Made by a program: the position numbers and the translations under genes. The notes under the pieces are model-generated. The model searched no databases and was not told the origin of the DNA. It was given only the letters and a program-made list of their open reading frames with translations. From the NCBI RefSeq assembly GCF_002902755.1, contig NZ_PPRS01000023.1, forward strand, positions 1 through 35,523: a stretch of DNA of 35,523 nt. The letters are read 5' to 3'. This DNA comes from Mammaliicoccus lentus. GTDB lineage: Bacteria > Bacillota > Bacilli > Staphylococcales > Staphylococcaceae. Positions 7,503-15,453 of this stretch are shown here, piece by piece. Positions within the stretch are counted from its first letter, which is position 1, and the number at the start of each line of letters is the position of its first letter.

Positions 7503-8360
7503 ATGAATAAAGATTGGCAATCTCAATTACCGATAGAGAATATACAAAAAATAACACCAGTAAGTGGTGGTGATGTGAACGACGCTTATAAAATTGAAAG
7601 TAAAGAGGGTGACTATTTCTTACTTGTTCAACAAAATCGTTCAGAAGATTTTTATGCAGCCGAAATAGCGGGATTAGAAGCTTTTGAAGCGGCTGGTGTC
7701 AGAGCACCTATAGTAGAAGCGCATGGTGAAATTAATGGTGATGCGTATTTACTACTGAACTTCTTAGAAGAAGGTCGGTCTGGAAGTCAGAAAGAATTAG
7801 GACAATTAGTAGCGAAATTGCATAGTAACTATGAACCTAATGGTAAATTTGGATTTGATACGCCTTATGAAGGCAGTGATATAACATTCGAAAATGGTTG
7901 GAAAGATACATGGGCAGAACTATTTGTTCATCAAAGACTTGATCAACTTCGCGATGAAATTATGAATAGAGGACTTTGGTCACAAGACGAATTAGACACT
8001 TACGAAAATGTACGTGAAACGATATTAGAAGAATTAGAACACCACACTAGTAAACCTTCGTTATTACATGGGGATTTATGGGCAGGCAATTACATGTTCT
8101 TAACGGACGGAAAACCAGCTTTATTCGACCCATCTCCTTTATATGGGGACAGAGAATTTGATTTAGGCGCAACACGAGTATTCGGAGGTTTCACACAAGA
8201 CTTTTATGATGCTTATAATGAAGCATTACCTCTAAGTAAAGGCGCTAATGAACGTATAAAGTTTTATGAGCTATATTTATTAATGGTACACCTTGTTAAA
8301 TTTGGTAGCCTATATGCTGGTAGTGTGAACCGTACAATGAAAGATATATTAAATGATTAA
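7503..8360 (+). CDS. Fructosamine/ketosamine-3-kinase family protein
   Basis: A 285-residue soluble kinase with the aminoglycoside-phosphotransferase-like fold. Seen motifs are SGGDVNDAYKI near 22-32 (nucleotide loop), LLHGDLWAGN near 188-197 (catalytic loop HGDxxxxN) and FDPSPLYGDREFDLG (metal-binding segment), all diagnostic of the fructosamine-3-kinase family. Members phosphorylate sugar-modified amines, which then fall off, so the role is probably repair of glycated proteins or metabolites. The ATG follows a GTGAGG ribosome site. The gene is monocistronic with a strong terminator after it. Aminoglycoside resistance is unlikely because the DREFDL context is that of the repair kinases. Confidence 0.87.
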   Translation: MNKDWQSQLPIENIQKITPVSGGDVNDAYKIESKEGDYFLLVQQNRSEDFYAAEIAGLEAFEAAGVRAPIVEAHGEINGDAYLLLNFLEEGRSGSQKELGQLVAKLHSNYEPNGKFGFDTPYEGSDITFENGWKDTWAELFVHQRLDQLRDEIMNRGLWSQDELDTYENVRETILEELEHHTSKPSLLHGDLWAGNYMFLTDGKPALFDPSPLYGDREFDLGATRVFGGFTQDFYDAYNEALPLSKGANERIKFYELYLLMVHLVKFGSLYAGSVNRTMKDILND

Positions 8361-8367
8361 GTAAATT

Positions 8368-8403
8368 AAAACCCCTTCGCTAATAAAGTAGTGAAGGGGT
8401 TTT
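8368..8403. terminator. Bidirectional terminator
   Basis: AAAACCCCTTC pairs with GAAGGGGTTTT, with a further CTA/TAG pairing inside. It serves both the kinase gene and the convergent XRE gene. Confidence 0.88.
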
Positions 8404-8414
8404 ATGTATAAAGT

Positions 8415-8972
8415 TTATTTTTTATATTGAATACTAGCTGTTAAGTGGATGCGTTCACTACCAACATTACGATACGTATGGGGTACATCAGAATAAAAAT
8501 GTATAGCATCATCTTTTGTTATAGTATTGGTCATCCCATTAATATCAAGTTCTAACGTACCATTATGTATGATGATATATTCTTCTGAACCTACATGATG
8601 GCCTTCTGAATCCATTTCAGCATTTTCTTCTAATTCCATGTTGAACATTTCAAATTGTTTATCAACATTAAAAGGAAAGTAAGGATAAATAATAACAGTT
8701 TGATGTTCATTATAAATAGGTATGGTGTCTGACTTTGAAATACAATGAATATTTTCGTTTTTATTAGAGATTAAATCTGATATAGGTATGTGTAGACCAT
8801 TGGCTATTTTCCATAGTGTTGTAATCGTTGGATTGGATTGACCATTTTCTATTTGGTTAAGCATCGTCTTACTAACGCCTGTTAATTTTGAAACGGTACT
8901 TAAACTTAGTTGTTGATTGTTTCGATACTGTGAAAGGTTATGTGCAACAATCGTATGGATGTTATTTTGCAT
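8415..8972 (-). CDS. XRE-family transcriptional regulator with C-terminal cupin
   Basis: A 185-residue two-domain regulator. Residues 6-62 form a Cro/C1 helix-turn-helix (LSLSTVSKLTGVSKTMLNQIENGQSNPT). Residues about 105-183 form a small beta-barrel cupin (GHHVGSEEYIIIHNGTLEL, and AIHFYSDVPHTYRN near the end) that could bind an effector. Such proteins usually repress or activate a neighbouring transporter or enzyme. It is divergent from the CynX-like transporter, and the 113-bp gap holds two copies of an 18-bp motif, the likely operator. The effector is unknown. Confidence 0.85.
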   Translation of the reverse strand: MQNNIHTIVAHNLSQYRNNQQLSLSTVSKLTGVSKTMLNQIENGQSNPTITTLWKIANGLHIPISDLISNKNENIHCISKSDTIPIYNEHQTVIIYPYFPFNVDKQFEMFNMELEENAEMDSEGHHVGSEEYIIIHNGTLELDINGMTNTITKDDAIHFYSDVPHTYRNVGSERIHLTASIQYKK

Positions 8973-9002
8973 TAATTAAACAACTCCTGTTTACAATGTA
9001 AT

Positions 9003-9055
9003 GAACGTACTGTACAATATGATTTGTTCTTTATAACGAACGTTTTGTACATTAT
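9003..9055. promoter_or_regulatory. Direct-repeat operator between the XRE regulator and the transporter
   Basis: GAACGTACTGTACAATAT (9003-9020) and GAACGTTTTGTACATTAT (9038-9055) match at 15 of 18 positions. Their starts are 35 bases apart and each contains the palindrome TGTACA. They lie in the divergent promoter region and are the likely binding sites of the XRE-cupin protein. Confidence 0.6.
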
Positions 9056-9085
9056 AACAGAAAATATAAAATAGGAGAATGTTTT

Positions 9086-10279
9086 ATGTCAGAAGATTTA
9101 AGGCAACATAATAAAAAAACGAATTGGATGCTGTTTATAGGAATCTTGCTTATAGGAGCAAGTTTAAGAGCGCCTATTACTTCTGTAGGTATTGCATTAC
9201 CTTCTATTAAAGAGAGTTTAGATTTATCTAATACTACTGTAAGTGTTATTACAATATTACCGTTATTATCTTTCTCAGTAGTTTCACTATTTGCGGCTAA
9301 GATCAGTCATAGATTTGGTTTAGAGCGTACAGTATTTGGTGCTTTAATATTAATTTTTCTAGGTATTGTATTAAGAGCAATTACAGGCGTATCTTGGGTA
9401 TACATAGGTACACTACTTATAGGTGTAGGTATTGCTTTTGGAAATGTACTCACACCAGGTATTATTAAAATGAATTTCCCATTACGTATAGGTATAATGA
9501 CTGGTTATTATACTGTTACGATGAATATATTTGGTAGTGTTTCTTCATATGTAACTGCTCCATTAGTGAAAAGTTTTAATTATAATTTTGCGATTAGTTT
9601 AATAGGAGTCGTTACACTACTCGGTATTATTATTTGGTCATTTCAACTAAAAAAACATGAAAAAATTTCTACTCAACAAAACAATGCTAATATAAATGTT
9701 TGGAAATCTCCATTATCATGGCAAATAACGTTATTAATGGGTGGACAATCATTAATATTTTATTCATTGATAAACTGGCTTCCAGAGTTTTTATTAAGTA
9801 ATGGTATCTCAATAAATGCGGCTGGTATATATCTATCAATTTTACAGCTTGCAATTATACCATTAACATTTATAACACCAATATTTGCTGAAAAAATGAA
9901 ATCACAATTTTTAATCACATTTATTACAGGGTTATTGTTTGTACTAGGAATTTTATCGTTAATGATTAAACCTGAGTGGGCGATTATAGGCATCGTCTTA
10001 CTTGGTATAGCGAGCGGTTTAGCTTTTGGTCTAGTAAACACGTTCTTTGGTTTAAGAACAGAACATGGATACACAGCTGCTAAGCTATCAGGTATGTCTC
10101 AAGCTGTTGGTTATTTATTCGCCGCTATAGGTCCATTGTTCTTCGGAATATTACATGACGCTACAGGCAGTTGGAATACATCATTTGGCGTTTTACTATT
10201 TACCGCATTGTTAATTATGTTCTTTGGTTCACAAGCAGGACGTAATAGAACAATAGAACAAACTTTACAAACTAAATAA
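9086..10279 (+). CDS. MFS transporter of the CynX/NimT (cyanate/nitroimidazole) family
   Basis: A 397-residue, 12-segment major facilitator protein. The N-terminal GASLRAPITSVGIALPSI is characteristic of the CynX/YeaN/YycB group, and GVGIAFGNVLTPGIIK occurs near segment 4. Family members have been linked to transport of cyanate, 2-nitroimidazole and other small compounds, but most are untested and the substrate here is unknown. A GGAG ribosome site precedes the ATG. The gene is divergent from the XRE-cupin regulator, which probably controls it through the shared repeats, and is followed by a terminator. Confidence 0.85.
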   Translation: MSEDLRQHNKKTNWMLFIGILLIGASLRAPITSVGIALPSIKESLDLSNTTVSVITILPLLSFSVVSLFAAKISHRFGLERTVFGALILIFLGIVLRAITGVSWVYIGTLLIGVGIAFGNVLTPGIIKMNFPLRIGIMTGYYTVTMNIFGSVSSYVTAPLVKSFNYNFAISLIGVVTLLGIIIWSFQLKKHEKISTQQNNANINVWKSPLSWQITLLMGGQSLIFYSLINWLPEFLLSNGISINAAGIYLSILQLAIIPLTFITPIFAEKMKSQFLITFITGLLFVLGILSLMIKPEWAIIGIVLLGIASGLAFGLVNTFFGLRTEHGYTAAKLSGMSQAVGYLFAAIGPLFFGILHDATGSWNTSFGVLLFTALLIMFFGSQAGRNRTIEQTLQTK

Positions 10280-10290
10280 AATATGAATTT

Positions 10291-10327
10291 AAAAGATTGC
10301 TCAACAGATAGTATGAGTAATCTTTTT
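10291..10327 (+). terminator. Intrinsic terminator after the CynX-like gene
   Basis: AAAAGATTGCTCA pairs with TGAGTAATCTTTTT with one mismatch and ends in a T run. Confidence 0.8.
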
Positions 10328-10400
10328 GTTTACATAAATAAAATAATTATGGTAAATATTACAATTTAATGAACATTGCACCACATTTTTTACATAAATC

Positions 10401-10414
10401 GGAAAACGCTTTCT
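10401..10414. promoter_or_regulatory. Weak cre-like site before the amino acid permease
   Basis: GGAAAACGCTTTCT keeps the central AAAACGCTTTC of CcpA sites but misses the outer bases. A likely -10 (TATAGTATAAT, about 10440-10450) lies downstream, so binding here would act from just upstream of the promoter. Confidence 0.35.
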
Positions 10415-10514
10415 GGTTATACTTTTATTTCTCACTCTTTATAGTATAATTGTCTCATGCAGTTTAAAAAATAAACTTAAAATTGGTAAATAGGTATGGG
10501 AGTGACACGAAAAG

Positions 10515-11897
10515 ATGGAAGACAATCATTTAAAAAGGGGTCTTAGTTCTCGTCAAGTGCAGATGATAGCGCTTGGTGGAACAATTGGTGTAGGTCTGTT
10601 TATGGGTGCTTCAAGCACTATTTTATGGACTGGACCATCAGCAATACTTGCATATTTAGTAGCAGGGCTATTCTTATATTTAGTCATGAGAGCTATGGGA
10701 GAAATGGTTTATTTATACCCAACAACAGGTTCATTTGCAAACTATGCAAGTGATTATTTACATCCAGTAGCAGGATATGTAACTGCATGGAGTAATATAT
10801 TCCAGTGGATTGTAGTAGGTATGAGTGAAGTAATAGCTGTAGGTCAATATATGCAGTATTGGTGGCCAGACTTACCAACATGGATACCAGGGGTTATCGT
10901 TGTACTAACTTTAGCAACTGCAAACTTAGTGTCAGTTAAAGCTTTTGGAGAGTTTGAATTCTGGTTTGCGATGATTAAAGTAGTCACAATTATCTTAATG
11001 ATAGTTGCAGGTTTCGGGCTTATATTCTTTGGATTTGGTAATGGCGGAAATGCAATTGGTTTAAGTAATTTAACAGAACACGGTGGATTTTTCCCTAAAG
11101 GTATAGTAGGCTTCTTCTTTGCATTATCCATGGTTGTCGGATCCTATCAAGGTGTGGAATTAATAGGGATTACAGCAGGAGAAACAAAAGATCCTAAGAA
11201 AAATATTAAAAGTGCAGTAAACGGCGTAATTTGGCGTATTTTAATCTTTTACATAGGTGCAATTTTTGTAATCGTAACTGTTTATCCTTGGGACCAATTA
11301 GGAAATGTAGGTAGTCCTTTCGTTGCAACATTCGCTAAAGTAGGTATTACAATAGCAGCAGGATTAATTAACTTTGTTGTTATTACTGCAGCGATGTCAG
11401 GTTGTAACTCAGGTATTTTCAGTTCAAGTCGTATGGTTTATACACTTGCTCAAAAAGGACAAATGCCTCGCATATTTACAAAAGTTATGAGAACAGGTGT
11501 ACCATTCTTTGCAGTATTAGCAATTTCAGTTGGTATTTTTGTAGGTGTTATTTTAAACATCGTATTACCATTAATTATTGATGGCTCAGAAAATATATTC
11601 GTTTATGTATATAGTGCGTCTATACTACCAGGTATGGTGCCATGGTTTATGATTTTACTTAGTCATATTAGATTTAGAAAAAATCATCCAGAAGAATTAG
11701 ATGGACATCCATTCAAAATGCCTGGCGCTCCTTTCACAAATTATATAACATTAGCTTTCTTTGTATTAGTATTGATAGGTATGTTATTTAATGCAGAAAC
11801 AAGAGTATCAGTTATTATAGGTATTGTCTTCTTATCACTGATGACAGTTATTTATTTCTTAAGAGGCCATCATAGAGTTGATAGAGGAGAATACTAA
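10515..11897 (+). CDS. APC-family amino acid permease
   Basis: A 460-residue, 12-segment amino acid:proton symporter. The start LKRGLSSRQVQMIALGGTIG with GLFMG is the substrate-backbone-binding unwound part of segment 1 in the AAT subfamily (CycA, ProY, GabP, LysP, YtnA). GVELIGITAGETKDPKKNI follows segment 6. The closest remembered relatives are the YtnA/CycA type for small neutral amino acids such as alanine, serine or proline, but the substrate is not proven. The ATG follows a GGGAGTGAC ribosome region. The unit is single-gene with its own promoter, a weak cre-like site and a strong terminator. Confidence 0.87.
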   Translation: MEDNHLKRGLSSRQVQMIALGGTIGVGLFMGASSTILWTGPSAILAYLVAGLFLYLVMRAMGEMVYLYPTTGSFANYASDYLHPVAGYVTAWSNIFQWIVVGMSEVIAVGQYMQYWWPDLPTWIPGVIVVLTLATANLVSVKAFGEFEFWFAMIKVVTIILMIVAGFGLIFFGFGNGGNAIGLSNLTEHGGFFPKGIVGFFFALSMVVGSYQGVELIGITAGETKDPKKNIKSAVNGVIWRILIFYIGAIFVIVTVYPWDQLGNVGSPFVATFAKVGITIAAGLINFVVITAAMSGCNSGIFSSSRMVYTLAQKGQMPRIFTKVMRTGVPFFAVLAISVGIFVGVILNIVLPLIIDGSENIFVYVYSASILPGMVPWFMILLSHIRFRKNHPEELDGHPFKMPGAPFTNYITLAFFVLVLIGMLFNAETRVSVIIGIVFLSLMTVIYFLRGHHRVDRGEY

Positions 11898-11954
11898 AAT
11901 TCATATATATTTAAAATAAAAAAGAGAATAAGGTAGAAATTCCTTACTCAACAT

Positions 11955-12000
11955 AATGCTCCTAATCCAGTGTATATTTTACTCGAGGATTAGGAGCATT
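11955..12000. terminator. Terminator between the permease and the nucleoside hydrolase
   Basis: AATGCTCCTAATCC (11955-11968) pairs perfectly with GGATTAGGAGCATT (11987-12000). The T run is modest (TTTATTT). The stem repeats the core of the terminator at 1640-1676. Confidence 0.75.
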
Positions 12001-12036
12001 TATTTAATATGTGAGATTTGTAGTGTCCATTTTTAT

Positions 12037-12957
12037 TTATCCAAATTCTTTATAAATATCTTCTACAAAATCAACAAAATATGATCTGAATTTTTCGTTA
12101 TCTGCATGTATACATACATCTACTAAACCATCTTCATTAAATTCAGTATATGTACAACCTTCTGCTTGTCCTTCTGTTATAACAGAAATATTTGCTTTTT
12201 TAGTTTCGTAAATTTCTGGATACAATAAGTAGAATATTGTGCTAAGATCATGAATAATGTGTTGGTTTGCACCCCCAGAGTTTGAATCGTTGTATACATC
12301 GAGCATCGTCGTAATCATTTTTCCAAAATCACCTAATTGAGCAAGACGTTCAACATCATCTTGGTTAATCATCGTTTCTCTTGTGACATCTAATCCACAC
12401 ATCACAATAGGTAAATCTTGATTAAATACAATGTGAGCAGCATGAGGATCAGCGAATATATTAAATTCCGCTACGGGCGTAGCATTTCCACCGACAGCTG
12501 CGCCACCCATTAACACTATTTTTTCTACATTTTCAATCGTTTCTGGGAAAAGTGAAAATAAAAGAGAAATATTTGTTAATGGTCCTATTGGAATTAATGT
12601 AATAGGTTCATCAGACTGCATAATCACATTTCTCATAGCAATTACAGCGTTGTCTTCTAAAATATTTGAACGTTGTGAAGTATTAAATTCATAATTACCA
12701 ATACCATTGTGTCCATGTACATATTCAGCCGTAGATAAAGCGTTTAATAAAGGTTTATTGACACCTTTAGCTACAGGTACTTCCTTCTTAAAGTAATCTA
12801 CAATGTCAATTGCGTTTCTAGTCGTATGTTCAATTCCAACGTTTCCTCCAATAGATGTGATTAACCGAACATCTAGTTCTGGTGAATTTAAAGCTGCTGA
12901 AATTGCGATAATATCATCAATACCGGGATCAGTATCAATTATAATTGGTGTTGTCAT
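12037..12957 (-). CDS. Nucleoside hydrolase (inosine/uridine-preferring family)
   Basis: A 306-residue soluble hydrolase that splits ribonucleosides into base and ribose for salvage. The calcium-binding IIIDTDPGIDD motif lies at residues 5-15, and VHGHNGIGNYEF and the later PIGPLTNIS are family signatures. Size is typical. I chose the ATG at 12957 because AAAGGAG lies 7 bases ahead of it. A longer reading from 13038 adds 27 hydrophobic residues but has no ribosome site. No nucleoside transporter or ribokinase lies next to it, so it looks like a stand-alone salvage gene. Confidence 0.88.
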   Translation of the reverse strand: MTTPIIIDTDPGIDDIIAISAALNSPELDVRLITSIGGNVGIEHTTRNAIDIVDYFKKEVPVAKGVNKPLLNALSTAEYVHGHNGIGNYEFNTSQRSNILEDNAVIAMRNVIMQSDEPITLIPIGPLTNISLLFSLFPETIENVEKIVLMGGAAVGGNATPVAEFNIFADPHAAHIVFNQDLPIVMCGLDVTRETMINQDDVERLAQLGDFGKMITTMLDVYNDSNSGGANQHIIHDLSTIFYLLYPEIYETKKANISVITEGQAEGCTYTEFNEDGLVDVCIHADNEKFRSYFVDFVEDIYKEFG

Positions 12958-13041
12958 AATCCCACTCCTTTGTAAAATATCTATACTAATAATTATAACA
13001 AACCATATAATTTTATATGTATAAAGCGATTTCACCAAAAT

Positions 13042-13212
13042 ATGATTGTTTTAACATTAGCTACTATTAATACTACAAATGAGAGAGTAATGAATGGTTG
13101 GGAGTTTTTATCGAGTTTTTGGTGGCTCATATTTCCTGTAGGTGGTATGCTAATGGCGATACTAGGTTTGATATGCAAGAATTATTCATTGGAAGGTGAT
13201 TTAATTGAGTAA
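13042..13212 (+). CDS. Small one-segment membrane protein, hypothetical
   Basis: A 56-codon ORF from the ATG at 13042, or 40 codons from the ATG at 13090. The core, GWEFLSSFWWLIFPVGGM and then LMAILGLI, is one hydrophobic segment rich in Trp and Phe, followed by a short charged tail. Neither start has a good ribosome site: GAGAGAG lies only 2 bases before the second. Its stop overlaps the TTG start of the next gene by 8 bases, and the ribosome site of that gene lies inside this ORF. That suggests translational coupling and supports it being real. The function is unknown. Confidence 0.5.
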   Translation: MIVLTLATINTTNERVMNGWEFLSSFWWLIFPVGGMLMAILGLICKNYSLEGDLIE

Positions 13213-13768
13213 ACATTTATATATAGCACACGGGTATAACGCCAATAGCCAAAAAAATTGGTTTGATTGGTTAAAAAATCAATTTCCAGAGGTAGATGGC
13301 CATTTAATTGATTTTCCTAATTCTACAGAACCTAAGCTAGAAGAATGGTCACAAACTTTAAAAGAAAATATAGATTTATCTAGTGGTGAAAATATTATAG
13401 TAGCTCATAGTTTAGGAGTAATCACTGTATTAGATATGATATCTAATGTAACAAGTGATATTAACATAAAAGGTCTTGTACTAGTTGCAGGATTTGATGA
13501 AAAGATAATAAAATTTCCTGAATTAGATGGGTTTATAGAATCAACAAATGTAGATTATGAGAAAATTAAAGATGTAGTACCGTATAGAGTCGTTATAGGT
13601 GCAACGAAAGATCCTACTGTGTCTTATCCATTAAGTAAATCATTGGCAGAAAGATTAGATGCAAAAGTATTTAAAAAGCATCATGACGGTCATTTTTGTG
13701 AAGAAGATGGTTACGATTCATTTCCTGAAGTTAAGTATTATGTAGAAGAAATATTTAATAAAGCATAA
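13205..13768 (+). CDS. RBBP9/YdeN-family alpha/beta serine hydrolase
   Basis: A 187-residue small alpha/beta hydrolase. Ser in VAHSLGV (about 69, GxSxG-like elbow), the Asp in GATKDPTVSY and the His in KKHHDGHF are the likely catalytic triad. The N-terminal YIAHGYNANSQKNWFDWL is typical of the group. Bacterial members have no settled substrate. The start is TTG, 6 bases after GGAAGGTG. An upstream small membrane ORF overlaps its start, so the two are probably co-translated. Confidence 0.82.
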   Translation: MSKHLYIAHGYNANSQKNWFDWLKNQFPEVDGHLIDFPNSTEPKLEEWSQTLKENIDLSSGENIIVAHSLGVITVLDMISNVTSDINIKGLVLVAGFDEKIIKFPELDGFIESTNVDYEKIKDVVPYRVVIGATKDPTVSYPLSKSLAERLDAKVFKKHHDGHFCEEDGYDSFPEVKYYVEEIFNKA

Positions 13769-13770
13769 AA

Positions 13771-13798
13771 AACGCCCTCAGCTATTGCCGAGGGCGTT
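13771..13798 (-). terminator. Terminator, stronger on the minus strand
   Basis: AACGCCCTC pairs with GAGGGCGTT. On the minus strand the stem is followed by six T, so it mainly ends the transglycosylase transcript. It may also end the hydrolase transcript. Confidence 0.85.
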
Positions 13799-13837
13799 GG
13801 ATTATTTTGTTGAATAAAGTTTATAACTGCTTATATA

Positions 13838-14563
13838 TTATGCAGTAACCCATTGTGAAGCGCCAACTTCATTGTATAATTTAACAGCAGCTGCGTCTTG
13901 TACGCTTTCAGGAGCTTCTGTTGGTGATACACCTTTATACTCTGCAGGAGCTACTGAATCCCAAGTACTTTGTAAGAATTGGTATTTACCTGCTGCACCT
14001 GAAGATGGGTTAACAGCTTTTAGGTCTCCGCCTGATTCACGTTCAGCGATTGCTTTTAAGTGATCATTAACTTCTACATTTGAACCTTCAGATGCTGAAG
14101 AAGTTTGTGTAGTTTTAGTTTCTTGAGTTTGTTGAGCTTCTTGTTTAGGTGCTTCTACTTGAGGAGCCTCAACATTGTTTGATTCTTGTTCTGTTGCAGC
14201 TGGAGCTTGTGTTTCTTCAGCTGGAGCTTGAGTTTGTTCAGCTGCAGGTTGTTCAGCAACTGGCTCTTGTGTAGCTTCTGGAGCTTGAGCTTCAGTGTCT
14301 GCTGCATTAGTTGCATGGTAACCCCAAGTGAAGTTATGACCATCTGATTCGAAGTTATATTCGAAACCATCTAAAGTAAAGTTGATGTCATAAGCGCCTT
14401 CTTGGATAGCTTCTTGGTTAAGTTGTGGTGCATTAGCTTGAGCTAACTGAGCTAGTTCTTCCTTGTTTACATTTTGTTCTGAAGCGTCTGCTACGTTAGT
14501 TGAAGCTACTCCTGTTGCACCGATTGCTACTGCTAATGATGAAGATAAAATTGCTTTTTTCAT
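13838..14563 (-). CDS. Secreted IsaA/SceD-like transglycosylase
   Basis: A 241-residue exported cell-wall enzyme. A signal peptide (1-27: [13 protein letters not shown] then cleavage near VADASEQ) is followed by an N-terminal module like that of IsaA ([21 protein letters not shown]). Next comes a low-complexity linker of Glu, Gln, Ala, Pro and Thr (about 88-160), then a lysozyme-like catalytic domain. [22 protein letters not shown] holds the probable catalytic Glu. The C-terminus ends SQWVTA, unlike the AWGF/AWGM ends I remember for IsaA and SceD. By family it cleaves peptidoglycan glycan strands. A GGAGGG ribosome site precedes the ATG and a WalR-type site lies further upstream. Confidence 0.88.
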   Translation of the reverse strand: MKKAILSSSLAVAIGATGVASTNVADASEQNVNKEELAQLAQANAPQLNQEAIQEGAYDINFTLDGFEYNFESDGHNFTWGYHATNAADTEAQAPEATQEPVAEQPAAEQTQAPAEETQAPAATEQESNNVEAPQVEAPKQEAQQTQETKTTQTSSASEGSNVEVNDHLKAIAERESGGDLKAVNPSSGAAGKYQFLQSTWDSVAPAEYKGVSPTEAPESVQDAAAVKLYNEVGASQWVTA

Positions 14564-14693
14564 AATTTAAAAACCCTCCGTAATATTTTATAATTTTATT
14601 ATTAATGTTAGCTGATAATTTCTTTGTTAGTTAAAAAATTCTTCCCTGTGAAAATGGGACAAGACAACAATAACATATATGAGCCCTTTGTAA

Positions 14694-14710
14694 ATTACAG
14701 TCAAATAACA
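14694..14710 (-). promoter_or_regulatory. WalR-type direct repeat upstream of the transglycosylase gene
   Basis: Read on the minus strand: TGTTAT-TTGAC-TGTAAT, a full match to the WalR consensus TGTWAH-N5-TGTWAH. It lies about 130-150 bases upstream of the start codon in the right orientation. The WalKR system is known to control isaA- and sceD-type genes in staphylococci. Confidence 0.65.
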
Positions 14711-15292
14711 AAAGGTTACAATGTCAAATTGATTCTGTAATAAAAATTGCTTCATGTCACACCTTGTAATAATACACTTTATTTCACTCTTTCTTATTTA
14801 ACTGTATATATGGTATTTTTTATGACTAAAAACTCTCTGAGAACTGTTGTGACAGTTTATTATAAAAAATTAAGATATTTGAATTTATTAATTAAAGGTA
14901 AAAAGTAAGAACAAAAAATTAAGCATTACTCTGAAATATTAATTTTAAAATGATGTTATATTTTTATTTTAATAAATAATCTGAAATATTTACATACAAG
15001 TTGAGAACTACTGCGAGTATGTTTTAAGCGAAGTTGACTACAAAATACAGAATTATCAGTTTTATTACTGGTGGTTTATCGACTTATAGCATTAGTCATC
15101 AGTCAGTAATCAGTCAGTAATCTTTGTAATCTTATTGTAATAAATATGAAGGAATAATTGAGTTTGAAATAGAAATCAATAGCATTGCAAGTATTTATAA
15201 AAATAAACTTTTTAATTTATCTCTATATATAGAAGAAACACGTTATAGAATATATAATAGAAGTAACTTATTTTTGAACGGAGGTGTTTTAG
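14711..15292. other. Gene-free AT-rich stretch
   Basis: I see no convincing ORF on either strand. It contains a perfect 11-bp tandem duplication (15100-15110 and 15111-15121, CAGTCAGTAAT). Near the right end a TATAAT (15253-15258) is a plausible -10 for the leader and ABC-F gene. Confidence 0.5.
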
Positions 15293-15415
15293 ATGTTTCT
15301 TTTAGCTAATAGTTGCAGATTTATAGTAATCGTTCGCAACAAATTTGCGGATTTTTCTCCAAAATTGGTGGAGTGTGTCTTTTTTGAAGAAAAAATCGCT
15401 ATAAGGAACATCTAG
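15293..15415 (+). CDS. Leader peptide of the ABC-F gene
   Basis: A 40-codon ORF with a strong ribosome site (GGAGGTG at 15280-15286, 6 bases before the ATG). It begins MFLLANSCRFIVIV and ends IAIRNI. It stops 38 bases before the ABC-F start. The sequence resembles no enzyme, and the last codons overlap the 5' arm of the regulatory hairpin. I read it as a regulatory peptide whose translation senses ribosome-targeting drugs. Leader ORFs of this kind are established for erm, msr and vga-type genes. The stalling codon is not known. Confidence 0.65.
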   Translation: MFLLANSCRFIVIVRNKFADFSPKLVECVFFEEKIAIRNI

Positions 15416-15449
15416 CACTAGCTTCCTTATAGTACAATTTGGAGGAAGC
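15399..15449 (+). promoter_or_regulatory. Switchable hairpins controlling the ABC-F ribosome site
   Basis: Arm A (15399-15408, CTATAAGGAA) lies in the last leader codons and pairs perfectly over 10 bp with arm B (15423-15432). Bases 15421-15427 (GCTTCCT), overlapping arm B, can instead pair with AGGAAGC at 15443-15449, which covers the ABC-F ribosome site GGAGG. The two pairings exclude each other. If a ribosome clears arm A, the site is hidden. If it stalls earlier, arm A binds arm B and the site is free. This is the translational-attenuation layout. Confidence 0.65.
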
Positions 15450-15453
15450 AAAT

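Noticed and set aside
7503-8360. Aminoglycoside phosphotransferase
   Set aside because: The HGDLWAGN and YGDREFDL motifs match the fructosamine-kinase group rather than resistance enzymes.
14155-14370. Minus-strand Gln/Leu/Lys-rich ORF within the transglycosylase gene
   Set aside because: It is an out-of-frame reading of the low-complexity linker, with no family resemblance.
15100-15121. 11-bp tandem duplication as an iteron or attachment site
   Set aside because: There are only two copies in AT-rich sequence with no recombinase or replication gene nearby.
15357-15385. Intrinsic terminator inside the ABC-F leader
   Set aside because: The stem CTCCA/TGGAG is only 5 bp and the T run starts 6 bases after it, so transcriptional attenuation is weakly supported compared with the hairpins at 15399-15449.
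15439-15453. TTG start five codons upstream for the ABC-F gene
   Set aside because: It overlaps the ribosome site GGAGGAAG, while the ATG at 15454 is correctly spaced.
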